Shown piece by piece: positions 18,404-25,368 of a DNA stretch of 64,000 bases. Source of the stretch: an uncultured Geobacter sp. Lineage in GTDB: Bacteria; Desulfobacterota; Desulfuromonadia; Geobacterales; DSM-12255. How positions within the stretch are numbered: the first letter of the stretch is position 1; every line of letters begins with the position of its first letter. The notes beneath the pieces were generated by a model. It ran no database searches, was not told the origin of the DNA, and saw nothing but the letters and a program-made list of their open reading frames with translations. The stretch spans positions 1 through 64,000 of the forward strand of contig CALMBF010000077.1 of assembly GCA_937860145.1 (NCBI GenBank), read 5' to 3'. The position numbers and the translations under genes are program-made.

Positions 18404-18751
18404 ATGAAACATAACGCCCAGATATTCAAGGCACTCTCCGACCCCATCCGCCTGCGCATCATCCTGCTCCTGCAATCCGAAGGTGAACTGTGCGTCTGTG
18501 ACCTGATGGCAGTGCTCGGTCTCCCCCAATCCACGGTCTCCCGCCACCTGGCCTACCTGAAACGGAGCTGCTGGGTAGATATCCGCCGCCAGGGGGTCTG
18601 GATCTACTACCAGCTAAACAGGGAAAGCTGCCAGCTGTGCCGGGAGCTGCTCGACACCCTGCAACGCCATGTGTGTACCCTGCCCGAAGCAGCCTCGGAC
18701 CGGCAGGCGCTCGCAAAATTTATCAAAAGCAAAACTCCCGCCTGCACGTGA
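18404..18751 (+). CDS. arsR: ArsR-family arsenic-responsive repressor
   Basis: This 115-residue winged-helix repressor matches the ArsR pattern. FKALSDPIRLRIILLL is followed by ELCVCDL, which supplies the vicinal thiols C30 and C32 for As(III)/Sb(III). The recognition helix is LPQSTVSRHLAYLKR. Further cysteines at C76 and C79 may take part. It heads the arsenic operon and is expected to repress it until arsenite binds. It is separated from arsC by 83 nt containing a second promoter with an inverted repeat, probably its operator. Confidence 0.93.
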   Translation: MKHNAQIFKALSDPIRLRIILLLQSEGELCVCDLMAVLGLPQSTVSRHLAYLKRSCWVDIRRQGVWIYYQLNRESCQLCRELLDTLQRHVCTLPEAASDRQALAKFIKSKTPACT

Positions 18752-18799
18752 CATAACCCACTGCTCTTGCCGGCAACGTGCGCTTCTGAAATTCCCCCC

Positions 18800-18827
18800 T
18801 TGATTTATCCGCAAAAGCGGATATATT
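18800..18827 (+). promoter_or_regulatory. arsC promoter with embedded inverted repeat (probable ArsR operator)
   Basis: TTGATT (18800-18805) and TATATT (18822-18827) are 16 bp apart. The spacer is filled by the perfect 7-bp inverted repeat TATCCGC-AAAA-GCGGATA (18806-18823), placed where a repressor would block polymerase. The arsC ATG at 18835 is 7 nt after the -10 box with no ribosome-binding site, so the mRNA is probably leaderless, as for arsR. Confidence 0.65.
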
Positions 18828-18834
18828 AAGCGCT

Positions 18835-19254
18835 ATGAAACAGCGCGTCCTCTTTCTCTGTACCCACAACTCCTGCCGCTCCCAGATGGCCGAAGCCTTG
18901 GTCAACCACGACCTGGGCGACCGGTTCGAAGCATTTTCCGCCGGCACCAGGGCGACCCGGGTCAACCCGATCGCCGCCCTCGTGCTGACCGAGGTCGGCA
19001 TCGACATCTCCCATCACTACTCCAAGACGATCGACGCATTTGCCGGCCAGACCTTCGACCATGTCATTACCCTGTGCAGTGATGCCGACGAGAAGTGCCC
19101 CCTGTTTTTGGGCGGGGTGAAGCGCACACACATCGGCTTCGACGATCCGTCACGCTGCTCAGGCGCGCCCCACGAAGTGATGGCCGAATTCCGCAGGATC
19201 CGGGACGAGATCAGGGAAACAGTGACGGACTACCTGCTGAATGCACGTCGGTAA
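18835..19254 (+). CDS. arsC: Arsenate reductase, low-molecular-weight phosphatase type (thioredoxin-coupled)
   Basis: This 139-residue cytoplasmic enzyme reduces arsenate to arsenite for efflux. It has the P-loop CTHNSCR (C9 to R15). The resolving cysteines are C81 and C88 in LCSDADEKCPLF, which define the thioredoxin-coupled (pI258 ArsC) class rather than the glutaredoxin class. That agrees with the thioredoxin-like proteins later in the operon. It begins directly after its own promoter and is followed 21 nt later by acr3. Confidence 0.94.
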   Translation: MKQRVLFLCTHNSCRSQMAEALVNHDLGDRFEAFSAGTRATRVNPIAALVLTEVGIDISHHYSKTIDAFAGQTFDHVITLCSDADEKCPLFLGGVKRTHIGFDDPSRCSGAPHEVMAEFRRIRDEIRETVTDYLLNARR

Positions 19255-19275
19255 TAACCTCAGGGAGCACCGGTA

Positions 19276-20328
19276 ATGGAAAAACAGATGAGTTTCTTCG
19301 ACAAGTACCTGACCGTCTGGGTGGCGATCTGCATGGCCGTCGGTATTGGGTTGGGCAAGCTGCTCCCCGGCATGGTCTCGTCCCTGCGGGGGATGGAGTT
19401 CGGCACGGGGTCGCAGATCAACATCCCCATCGCGGTGCTGATCTGGCTGATGGTCTACCCGATGATGCTCAAGGTCGATTTCTCCTCGGTGGTCAATGTG
19501 GGCAAAAATCCCAGGGGGCTCTTCGTCACCCTGTTCGTCAACTGGATCGTCAAACCCTTCAGCATGGCTTTCTTCGCCTGGCTCTTCTTTCGCCTGGTGT
19601 TCAGTTCCTGGATCGCGCCCGGCGAGGCCGACCAGTACATCGCCGGCTCCATCATCCTGGCCGCCGCCCCCTGCACCGCCATGGTCTTCGTCTGGAGCTA
19701 CCTGACCGACGGCGACCCCGGCTACACCCTGGTGCAGGTGTCGGTGAACGACCTCCTGATGCTGGTCCTGTTCGCACCCATCGTCAAATACCTCGTGTCA
19801 GGCGCATCGAACCTGATCGTCCCGTTCGGCGTGCTCTTCACCTCCGTGGTGGTATTCATCGTCATCCCCCTGGCGGCCGGGGTGGTAACCCGCAACGTCC
19901 TGATGAAGTCCCACGGCCCGGACTGGTTCAACGACACGTTCCTCCCCCGGCTTCACCCGGTGGCAATCAGCGCACTGCTGGCTACCCTGGTGCTGATCTT
20001 CGCGTTCCAGGCCGACAACATCACCGGCCGGCTCTTCCACGTGCTGCTGATCGCCGTGCCGATCACCATCCAGGTCTATTTCAACTCGTCCCTGGCCTAC
20101 GGGCTGATGAAGTGGCTCAATATCCCTTACAGCGTCGCCGCGCCCGGCGCGCTCATCGGTGCCAGCAACTTCTTCGAACTGGCCGTGGCAGTGGCGATCA
20201 CCATTTTCGGTCCCGAGTCCGGCGCCGCCCTCGCCTGTGTGGTCGGCGTACTGGTCGAGGTGCCGGTCATGCTCTCGGTCTGTTCCATCTGCACCCGCAC
20301 CCGTCACTGGTTCCCGGCCAGAGCATGA
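19276..20328 (+). CDS. acr3: Arsenite efflux permease of the ACR3 family
   Basis: This 350-residue inner-membrane protein has about ten helices. It carries the essential cysteine in AAPCTAMVFVW (C133) and the conserved glutamate in ASNFFELAVAVAI (about residue 297), both needed for As(III) extrusion in characterised ACR3 proteins. The start at 19276 has GGGAG upstream; MSFFDK four codons later is a possible alternative. It sits between arsC and the DUF2703 gene, and is the main arsenite exporter of the operon. Confidence 0.95.
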   Translation: MEKQMSFFDKYLTVWVAICMAVGIGLGKLLPGMVSSLRGMEFGTGSQINIPIAVLIWLMVYPMMLKVDFSSVVNVGKNPRGLFVTLFVNWIVKPFSMAFFAWLFFRLVFSSWIAPGEADQYIAGSIILAAAPCTAMVFVWSYLTDGDPGYTLVQVSVNDLLMLVLFAPIVKYLVSGASNLIVPFGVLFTSVVVFIVIPLAAGVVTRNVLMKSHGPDWFNDTFLPRLHPVAISALLATLVLIFAFQADNITGRLFHVLLIAVPITIQVYFNSSLAYGLMKWLNIPYSVAAPGALIGASNFFELAVAVAITIFGPESGAALACVVGVLVEVPVMLSVCSICTRTRHWFPARA

Positions 20329-20353
20329 TTGCAACGATACAAGGAGCTCGATC

Positions 20354-20794
20354 GTGACCGGCACAAAAATACTGACCATCACCTGGCGGCGACTGCTGGC
20401 CGGCGGTGAAACCTGCCCACGGTGTGGCGCCACAGAAGCCGAGGTCGATACGGCGGTGACGCTTCTCCGGCAGTCGCTCGAACCGCTCGGTTTCGAGGTC
20501 AGCCTCGTAAAGCAGGAGCTGACCATGATGCAGTTCAAGCAGGATACCCTCCAATCAAACTCGATCCGGATCAACGGCCGTCTGCTGGAAGAGTGGCTCG
20601 GCGGCAGCACCGGCCAGAGTGTGTGCTGTGACGTCTGCGGCTCCAACGATTGCCGGACCGTGGAAGTAAAGGGCGACGTTTATGAATTCATCCCGGCGGA
20701 CCTGGTTGTCAAGGCCGGCATGCTGGCGGCAGCGCAGCTGATGGGCGCTTGTGATTGCGCCAATGATCAACCGGAGCACAGTTGCTGCTCGTAA
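20354..20794 (+). CDS. DUF2703 cysteine-rich protein
   Basis: This 146-residue protein starts at GTG 20354, preceded by AAGGAG. Ten cysteines are arranged as CPRC (near residue 21), a CC-x2-C-x4-C group (SVCCDVCGSNDC), CDC and a terminal CC. The body (VDTAVTLLRQSLEPLGFEVS, RINGRLLEEWLGG) matches the DUF2703 family, which is recurrent in arsenic operons and has no settled function. The thiols suggest metalloid binding or delivery to a permease; this is inference from composition and from its place between acr3 and the ArsP-like permease. Confidence 0.8.
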   Translation: MTGTKILTITWRRLLAGGETCPRCGATEAEVDTAVTLLRQSLEPLGFEVSLVKQELTMMQFKQDTLQSNSIRINGRLLEEWLGGSTGQSVCCDVCGSNDCRTVEVKGDVYEFIPADLVVKAGMLAAAQLMGACDCANDQPEHSCCS

Positions 20795-20817
20795 CCTTGC
20801 CATGGTGAGATTGTTGA

Positions 20818-21774
20818 ATGTTCGCATTTCTTGAACAGTTCGCCTCTCTGGTCGTGACGCAGTGGCTTGGGCTGGAGCTCTCTACCCGTCTCGGCGGGGC
20901 GCTGCATTTCTTCATCTACGACACCCTGAAGATCTTCATCCTGCTGGCAGTGATCATCTATGCTGTCGCAGTCATCCGCTCCTGGTTCCCGCCGGAAAAG
21001 ACCAAGCGCATCCTTTCCCATGAACGCGAATACATCGGCAACGTCATGGCCGCACTGCTCGGCATTGTCACCCCCTTCTGCTCCTGCACGGCGGTGCCGC
21101 TCTTTATCGGCTTCGTCGAGTCGGGGGTGCCGCTCGGCGTCACCTTTTCCTTCCTGATATCCTCCCCCATGGTCAACGAGGTTGCCCTCATCATGCTCTG
21201 GGGGATGTTCGGCTGGAGGATCGCCCTGATCTACGTCGGCACCGGCCTCATGGTGGCGATCGTCGCCGGCATCGTCATCGGCAGGCTCAGGATGGAACGG
21301 CACGTCCAGGATTACGTCTGGGAGATGCAGGTGGGGAGTGCGGAGATCCCCGAGCAGAACTGGCCACAACGATGTACCTACGCCTACGACTACACCGTTG
21401 GACTGCTCAGGAAGATCTGGCCCTATGTGATCGTCGGCATCGGTATCGGCGCCTTCATCCACGGCTACGTCCCCCAGGATTTCCTGGCCCGCTGGGCCGG
21501 GCGGGACAACCCCCTTGCCGTCCCCGTGGCGGTCGCGCTCGGCGTGCCGCTCTACAGCAATGCCGCCGGGGTGATCCCCATCGTCCAGGCGCTCACTGCC
21601 AAGGGGATGGCCATCGGCACCGTGCTGGCGTTCATGATGGCGGTCACCGCCCTGTCCCTGCCGGAGGCGGTCATTCTCAGCAACGTCCTCAAGAAGCCGC
21701 TCCTGGCGACCTTCTTCGGCACCGTCGCCGCGGCCATCGTGATCGTCGGCTACCTGTTCAACGCAATCCTGTAG
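20818..21774 (+). CDS. ArsP-like permease (SO_0444/DUF318 family)
   Basis: This 318-residue membrane protein has about eight helices and the family signature TPFCSCTAVPLFIGFVESG with C88 and C90. A second conserved block is LYSNAAGVIPIVQAL. Characterised ArsP members export trivalent organoarsenicals; others in the family are associated with copper or other thiophilic ions. Its position in an arsenic operon, followed downstream by a TM0996-type thioredoxin-like protein, is the usual arrangement. No ribosome-binding site matches consensus closely, so coupling to upstream translation is possible. Confidence 0.85.
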   Translation: MFAFLEQFASLVVTQWLGLELSTRLGGALHFFIYDTLKIFILLAVIIYAVAVIRSWFPPEKTKRILSHEREYIGNVMAALLGIVTPFCSCTAVPLFIGFVESGVPLGVTFSFLISSPMVNEVALIMLWGMFGWRIALIYVGTGLMVAIVAGIVIGRLRMERHVQDYVWEMQVGSAEIPEQNWPQRCTYAYDYTVGLLRKIWPYVIVGIGIGAFIHGYVPQDFLARWAGRDNPLAVPVAVALGVPLYSNAAGVIPIVQALTAKGMAIGTVLAFMMAVTALSLPEAVILSNVLKKPLLATFFGTVAAAIVIVGYLFNAIL

Positions 21775-21790
21775 AGGAGTACCATTACCC

Positions 21791-22444
21791 ATGAAAGAGC
21801 TAACCTACGGTCGTGCCAACCAGCTGGCCCTGTTCACGATTCTCTATAATCTGGCGGAAGGGCTGGTTTCGGTCTGGCTCGGCGTTGCTGACGAAACCCT
21901 TGCACTGTTCGGCTTTGGCGTCGACTCCTTCATCGAGGTGGTTTCGGCGATCGGCGTCTGGCACATGTTGCGCCGGATCAGGGCCAACGGCAACGAGACC
22001 CGGGACGAATTCGAGCAGCGCGCCTTGAGGATCACAGGCACCGCCTTCTACATCCTGACGGCGGGACTTGTTATCACGGCAGGACTCAACCTCTATCAGG
22101 GGCACCGGCCGGAGACGACCCTGTGGGGTATCATTGTTTCGGCAGTCTCCATGTCGTTCATGTGGTTCCTGATCCATCAAAAGACCAAAGTCGGCAGAGC
22201 GCTGAACTCTCCGGCCATTATGGCCGATGCAGCCTGTTCCCGCGCCTGCCTGTACCTGTCGGTTGCCTTGATGACTGCCAGCATTGGCTACGAGCTGACC
22301 GGCATCGGCAGTCTTGACGCCATCGGGGCGATGACGATTGCCTGGCTTACATTCCGGGAAGGCAGAGAAGCCTTTGCCAAGGCGAAGGGGATGAAGTGCT
22401 CCTGCAGCTGTTCCTGCGGTTCCAGGGAGGCCATGCCTGATTAA
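21791..22444 (+). CDS. CDF-like cation transporter with cysteine-rich tail
   Basis: This 217-residue protein has about six membrane helices. It resembles the membrane domain of cation diffusion facilitators: FGVDSFIEVVSAIGVW is in the position of the second-helix metal site. At the fifth helix the usual HxxxD is replaced by ADAACSRACLYLS, so histidine is absent and cysteines are present. The cytoplasmic CDF domain is missing; instead the protein ends in KCSCSCSCGS. This suggests adaptation to a thiophilic ion such as As(III), but transport has to be shown. GAGGAG lies just upstream. It is common in ars clusters of this type. Confidence 0.7.
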   Translation: MKELTYGRANQLALFTILYNLAEGLVSVWLGVADETLALFGFGVDSFIEVVSAIGVWHMLRRIRANGNETRDEFEQRALRITGTAFYILTAGLVITAGLNLYQGHRPETTLWGIIVSAVSMSFMWFLIHQKTKVGRALNSPAIMADAACSRACLYLSVALMTASIGYELTGIGSLDAIGAMTIAWLTFREGREAFAKAKGMKCSCSCSCGSREAMPD

Positions 22445-22686
22445 AGCTCGACGCCACCGGTACCATCCGTGAAGCGCTCTCGAAAAGTCTGGCTACTGGT
22501 GCAGCAAGGTCGACACGGAGAGACCCTGCAGGCAAAACGGGGCGGCGTTGACGGCAATGATGACGTCCGGCGGACCGGATCCTGTCCTGTCGTGGTCTGC
22601 AAAGAAATGTCATACCGCGGCAGATGCTGTCCGCGGGAAATCATGCAACTGCCTGGCACGACGACCAGGCCAGAGGAGAAAGGACC
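22445..22686. other. 242-nt gap inside the arsenic operon, no convincing gene
   Basis: The stretch between the CDF-like gene and the small thioredoxin has no reading frame with both a good start and recognisable sequence. One open frame, readable from TTG 22548 to 22742, encodes several cysteines (KKCHTAADAV, SCNC) but overlaps the next start and has no ribosome-binding site of its own. It may be a decayed or very small cysteine-rich gene, or simply an untranslated spacer. Confidence 0.4.
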
Positions 22687-22914
22687 ATGAAAATAGAAGT
22701 TCTCGGTACCGGCTGCGCCAAATGCACAACCCTCTACGATAACGTGAAAGCAGCACTGGCTGAACTGGGCAGGGATGCTGAGGTGGTGAAGGTGCAGGAC
22801 ATCCCGACAATCATGAAGTACGGCGTCATGAGCACGCCGGCCCTCGTCGTCGATGGCCAGGTAAAGTTCGCCGGCAAGGCACCCGGCGTGGCGGAACTGA
22901 AAGGTCTGCTCTGA
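22687..22914 (+). CDS. TM0996/MTH895-type glutaredoxin-like redox protein
   Basis: This 75-residue single thioredoxin-fold domain has the active site GTGCAKC (C10, C13). MSTPALVVDGQ supplies the cis-proline loop. GAGGAGAAAGG precedes ATG 22687 directly, which fixes the start although the frame is open further back. Proteins of this family are regularly encoded beside ArsP-type permeases and are thought to handle thiol/disulfide exchange or metalloid transfer for them. Its stop overlaps the next start (TGATG, 22912-22916). Confidence 0.88.
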   Translation: MKIEVLGTGCAKCTTLYDNVKAALAELGRDAEVVKVQDIPTIMKYGVMSTPALVVDGQVKFAGKAPGVAELKGLL

Positions 22915-23291
22915 TGCGCCGGCTCATCGTATTGTCTCTCCTGCTTGTTGCCGGCATCGCCCGTGCCGAGCTCACGTCGGCACCGGCCGCTACCGTGACG
23001 AAGACGCTGGCATCGGGCAAACCGGTGGTCATCGACCTGGGAGCCCGGACCTGCGTCCAGTGCAAGAAGATGGCGCCGATCCTCGAATCCCTGGCTACCG
23101 AATACCGGGGCAAGGCAGGGGTGCTGTTCATCGATGTCAGCTCCGACCCCGGCGCTGCCGAGCGCTTCAAGGTCCGGATGATCCCGACCCAGATCTTCTT
23201 CGATGCCCGGGGGAAAGAGGTGAAGCGGCATATCGGCTTCATGGACAAGGCGGGGATCGAGCAGGAACTCAGGGGGGCGGGGCTCAAGTGA
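22914..23291 (+). CDS. Exported thioredoxin-like protein
   Basis: This 125-residue protein has a signal peptide (MRRLIVLSLLLVAGIARAEL, cut after ARA). The thioredoxin fold has active site CVQC (C47, C50), and MIPTQIFFDARGKEV carries the cis-proline. It should act in the periplasm, receiving electrons from the CcdA-like protein encoded next (4-nt overlap). Because the operon also has a thioredoxin-dependent ArsC and a cysteine-rich permease, the pair probably keeps periplasmic thiols of the arsenic system reduced; this last step is inference. Confidence 0.88.
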   Translation: MRRLIVLSLLLVAGIARAELTSAPAATVTKTLASGKPVVIDLGARTCVQCKKMAPILESLATEYRGKAGVLFIDVSSDPGAAERFKVRMIPTQIFFDARGKEVKRHIGFMDKAGIEQELRGAGLK

Positions 23292-23977
23292 ACCTGCTCG
23301 ACAACATCGAGCAGATCGTCGCCACCTGGCCGCTTCTTGCCTTCGGTGTCGTCTTCCTGGCCGGCATCGTGTCGTCGGCCTCACCCTGCGTGCTGGTGAC
23401 CATCCCGCTTGTGGTAGGCTTCGTCGGAGGGTATGCCGACGGCGACCGCCGGAAGGCCTTCCGCTACTCCCTGGCCTTCGTCCTCGGCCTCTCCCTTACC
23501 TTCACCGCATTCGGCGCCGCCGCCGGGCTCCTGGGTACCCTGTTCGGCACCCTGGGCGGTAAATGGCACATTCTTGCCGGCATCGTCGCCATTGTCATGG
23601 GCTGCCAGCTGATGGGGCTCTACGAACTGCGTCTTCCGCTACCCCGCGACTTCAGGCCGAAGCAGGGTGGGATTATCGGCGCGCTCTTTCTTGGCCTCTT
23701 CTTCGGCGTCGTCTCCTCTCCCTGCGCCACCCCTGCGCTGGTCGTCATTCTCACCTTCGTCGCCACCAAGGGGCAGGTGCTGTACGGCATCGCCCTCCTC
23801 TTCACCTACGCCATCGGGCACTGCCTGCTCATGCTGCTCGCCGGCACGTTCACCGGTTTCGTCGAGGCATTCGGCAACGCCCGCGGCATCGTCAGCTTCT
23901 CCACCTGGGCCAAGAGGCTCAGTGGTGCGATCATCACCGTGACAGGGTGCTGGTTTGTCTGGCAGGGGCTTCACTAG
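23288..23977 (+). CDS. CcdA/DsbD-type thiol:disulfide transmembrane protein
   Basis: This 229-residue protein has six or more helices and the two membrane cysteines of the CcdA family: one in SSASPCVLVTIPLVVGFVGG (C34) and one in VVSSPCATPALVVILTF. It transfers reducing equivalents from cytoplasmic thioredoxin to periplasmic partners. The GTG start at 23288 overlaps the stop of the exported thioredoxin, making that protein the obvious acceptor. It is the last gene of the arsenic operon. The 221-nt gap to tRNA-Leu (23978-24198) contains a hairpin at 24044-24072 and the tRNA promoter. Confidence 0.9.
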   Translation: MNLLDNIEQIVATWPLLAFGVVFLAGIVSSASPCVLVTIPLVVGFVGGYADGDRRKAFRYSLAFVLGLSLTFTAFGAAAGLLGTLFGTLGGKWHILAGIVAIVMGCQLMGLYELRLPLPRDFRPKQGGIIGALFLGLFFGVVSSPCATPALVVILTFVATKGQVLYGIALLFTYAIGHCLLMLLAGTFTGFVEAFGNARGIVSFSTWAKRLSGAIITVTGCWFVWQGLH

Positions 23978-24035
23978 CACATCACCACCAGTTGCTTACC
24001 CGGGCAGACTCAGCCCCTTGCTACAGGTACCAGAT

Positions 24036-24072
24036 ACAACAAAAGCGTTTGAATGCGTGCCATTCAAACGCT
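24036..24072 (-). terminator. 12-bp hairpin with T-tract on the minus strand
   Basis: AGCGTTTGAATG (24044-24055) pairs perfectly with CATTCAAACGCT (24061-24072) around a 5-nt loop. A T-tract follows only on the minus strand (AACAAAA on the plus strand), so as an intrinsic terminator it would stop leftward transcription, although no leftward gene lies upstream of it. On the plus strand it may still serve as a 3'-end stem for the arsenic operon. Confidence 0.4.
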
Positions 24073-24158
24073 CTCTGAGCCGACCTCCAGTCTCAAATAA
24101 AGACCTCTTGCAACAAACGGTCATTCTCCCGTCAGCAATTCTCTCATCAACTTCGGGC

Positions 24159-24187
24159 TTGCGTTCATGAACTGATTTGATTATAAT
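24159..24187 (+). promoter_or_regulatory. Sigma-70 promoter of tRNA-Leu
   Basis: TTGCGT (24159-24164) and a consensus TATAAT (24182-24187) are separated by 17 bp. The tRNA begins at 24199, 12 nt after the -10 box. Confidence 0.8.
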
Positions 24188-24198
24188 TTTTTCTCTTT

Positions 24199-24280
24199 GC
24201 CAGAGTGGCGGAATGGCAGACGCATTCGACTCAAAATCGAACGGGAAACCGTGTGGGTTCGACTCCCACCTCTGGTACCA
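24199..24280 (+). tRNA. tRNA-Leu (anticodon CAA)
   Basis: This is an 82-nt class II tRNA. Acceptor GCCAGAG pairs with CTCTGGT (wobble at the first pair). The anticodon arm TTCGA-CTCAAAA-TCGAA has anticodon CAA. A short variable arm, T arm GTGGG-TTCGACT-CCCAC and an encoded CCA follow. It is flanked by its own promoter and terminator. Confidence 0.96.
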
Positions 24281-24291
24281 ACAGAAGATGC

Positions 24292-24322
24292 GGGAGCATG
24301 GAAAAATCCATGCTCCCTTTTT
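24292..24322 (+). terminator. Intrinsic terminator of tRNA-Leu
   Basis: GGGAGCATGGA (24292-24302) and TCCATGCTCCC (24307-24317) form a perfect 11-bp stem with loop AAAA, followed by TTTTTGTT. It ends right at the convergent stop of the ElyC/SanA-type gene. Confidence 0.85.
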
Positions 24323-24323
24323 G

Positions 24324-24911
24324 TTACCCCCGCAGCTCGCCGGGGGAGAAGAGAAAGATGAACCGGAAGAGACAGTACTTGTAGAACTCGGAGAAGAGCA
24401 ACCGGACGCTGCCGCCGTGACTCCACCACCCCTCGGTCGACGGGTTCGACGTCACCGGGTAGGGATAGATGGCCACATCCCGGGGGAACACCTGGCGGAA
24501 GAGGAGCAGGGAACGCTTCATGTGGTAACGGGAGGTGAGCAGCAGCATGGACCGCACGTTGTGCTGCATGAGCATTTGCCTGGCCAGGATGGCATTTTCC
24601 AGGGTATTGCGGGAAACGTTCTCCAGGTAGACCTGGTCGCCGCCACGCTGGCCCGCTTTCTCCACGAACAGGTCGGACTTGCGCACCGACGGGTCGACGC
24701 CGATGAGAAACAGCCTCTCGCCTTTCCCCTCCCGGTAGAGCCGCACCCCCTCTTCGATCCGCCCCTTGCCGCCGGCAAGAACGACCACCGCATCGGTGCG
24801 CACATCCCGCTGCCGGACGGAAAAGGTCTTATACACGAAATCGACGAAAAGCACCGTCAGAACCAGTGCCGCAAGAATCACCAGGGAAAACAGACCCTTC
24901 ACCAATGCCAC
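24324..24911 (-). CDS. YdcF/SanA-family (DUF218) membrane-anchored protein
   Basis: This 195-residue protein has an N-terminal membrane helix (VALVKGLFSLVILAALVLTV) followed by a DUF218 domain. Visible motifs are DAVVVLAGGKGRIEEGVRLY, ENVSRNTLENAILARQML and LLTSRYHMKRSLLLF. Relatives ElyC and SanA affect envelope integrity and peptidoglycan precursor supply in E. coli, while others may be nucleotide-dependent enzymes; the reaction is not established. GTG 24911 is chosen because GGAGA lies 6 nt upstream; the frame is open to 24998 but only from a TTG without a site. It is divergent from rpmB and convergent with tRNA-Leu. Confidence 0.82.
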   Translation of the reverse strand: MALVKGLFSLVILAALVLTVLFVDFVYKTFSVRQRDVRTDAVVVLAGGKGRIEEGVRLYREGKGERLFLIGVDPSVRKSDLFVEKAGQRGGDQVYLENVSRNTLENAILARQMLMQHNVRSMLLLTSRYHMKRSLLLFRQVFPRDVAIYPYPVTSNPSTEGWWSHGGSVRLLFSEFYKYCLFRFIFLFSPGELRG

Positions 24912-25007
24912 AAATGATCTCCGCTCAAGAAATGCCGTGCCGTGTCCCCGGATTATTACCCGTAACGACACCAGCGGACAAGCTCTAAAAAAGAGCAAAA
25001 TTGTACT

Positions 25008-25035
25008 TGCTCTTTATGCCTGTTTCTGCTATTAA
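25008..25035 (+). promoter_or_regulatory. Possible rpmB promoter
   Basis: TTGCTC (25008-25013) and TATTAA (25030-25035) lie 16 bp apart, 31 nt before the rpmB start. An alternative -35, TTGTAC at 25001, would give too long a spacer. The region is AT-rich compared with its surroundings. Confidence 0.4.
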
Positions 25036-25066
25036 ATGATGCTTCAGTCTCTCAGGAGGTAACACC

Positions 25067-25258
25067 ATGTCTAAAGTATGTGAAATCTGTGGCAAGGGTC
25101 CGAGCTTCGGGAACAACGTGAGTCACGCCAACAACAAAACCCGTCGTACCTGGCACCCCAACCTGCAGAAAGTTAAAGCTATCCGGCAGGGTACTGTAAA
25201 AAGCATCAAGGTCTGCACCCGTTGCATCCGCTCCGGTCATGTAACCAAGGCTCTCTGA
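25067..25258 (+). CDS. rpmB: 50S ribosomal protein L28
   Basis: This 63-residue basic protein has the L28 features [33 protein letters not shown] and [12 protein letters not shown]. The two CxxC pairs make it the zinc-binding form of L28. A consensus CAGGAGGTAAC precedes the ATG. It is monocistronic, with a likely promoter at 25008-25035 and a strong terminator at 25295-25332. Some relatives have a shorter C-terminus, but nothing is missing here. Confidence 0.96.
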   Translation: MSKVCEICGKGPSFGNNVSHANNKTRRTWHPNLQKVKAIRQGTVKSIKVCTRCIRSGHVTKAL

Positions 25259-25294
25259 AACAGTCAGCAGCGAACCTCTTAGATAGTTTGAACA

Positions 25295-25332
25295 AAAGCC
25301 GCATTCAATCCCGTTGAATGCGGCTTTGTTTT
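25295..25332. terminator. Bidirectional intrinsic terminator between rpmB and ridA
   Basis: AAAGCCGCATTCAA (25295-25308) and TTGAATGCGGCTTT (25314-25327) make a perfect 14-bp stem with a 5-nt loop. GTTTTAT follows on the plus strand, and TTTGTTC follows on the minus strand. It ends rpmB from the left and the relA-ridA transcript from the right. Confidence 0.88.
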
Positions 25333-25368
25333 ATCCGCTACCCAGTGACGGTACCGGCACAGTCGTTT

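Noticed and set aside
22469-22690. 73-codon frame after the CDF-like gene
   Set aside because: It starts without a ribosome-binding site, its product matches nothing recognisable, and it overlaps the ribosome-binding site of the real small thioredoxin gene.
24044-24072. 12-bp hairpin upstream of tRNA-Leu considered as a tRNA fragment or attachment site
   Set aside because: The stem resembles an anticodon arm but no acceptor, D or T arms are present and no copy of a tRNA 3' end lies nearby; it is listed only as a terminator-like hairpin.
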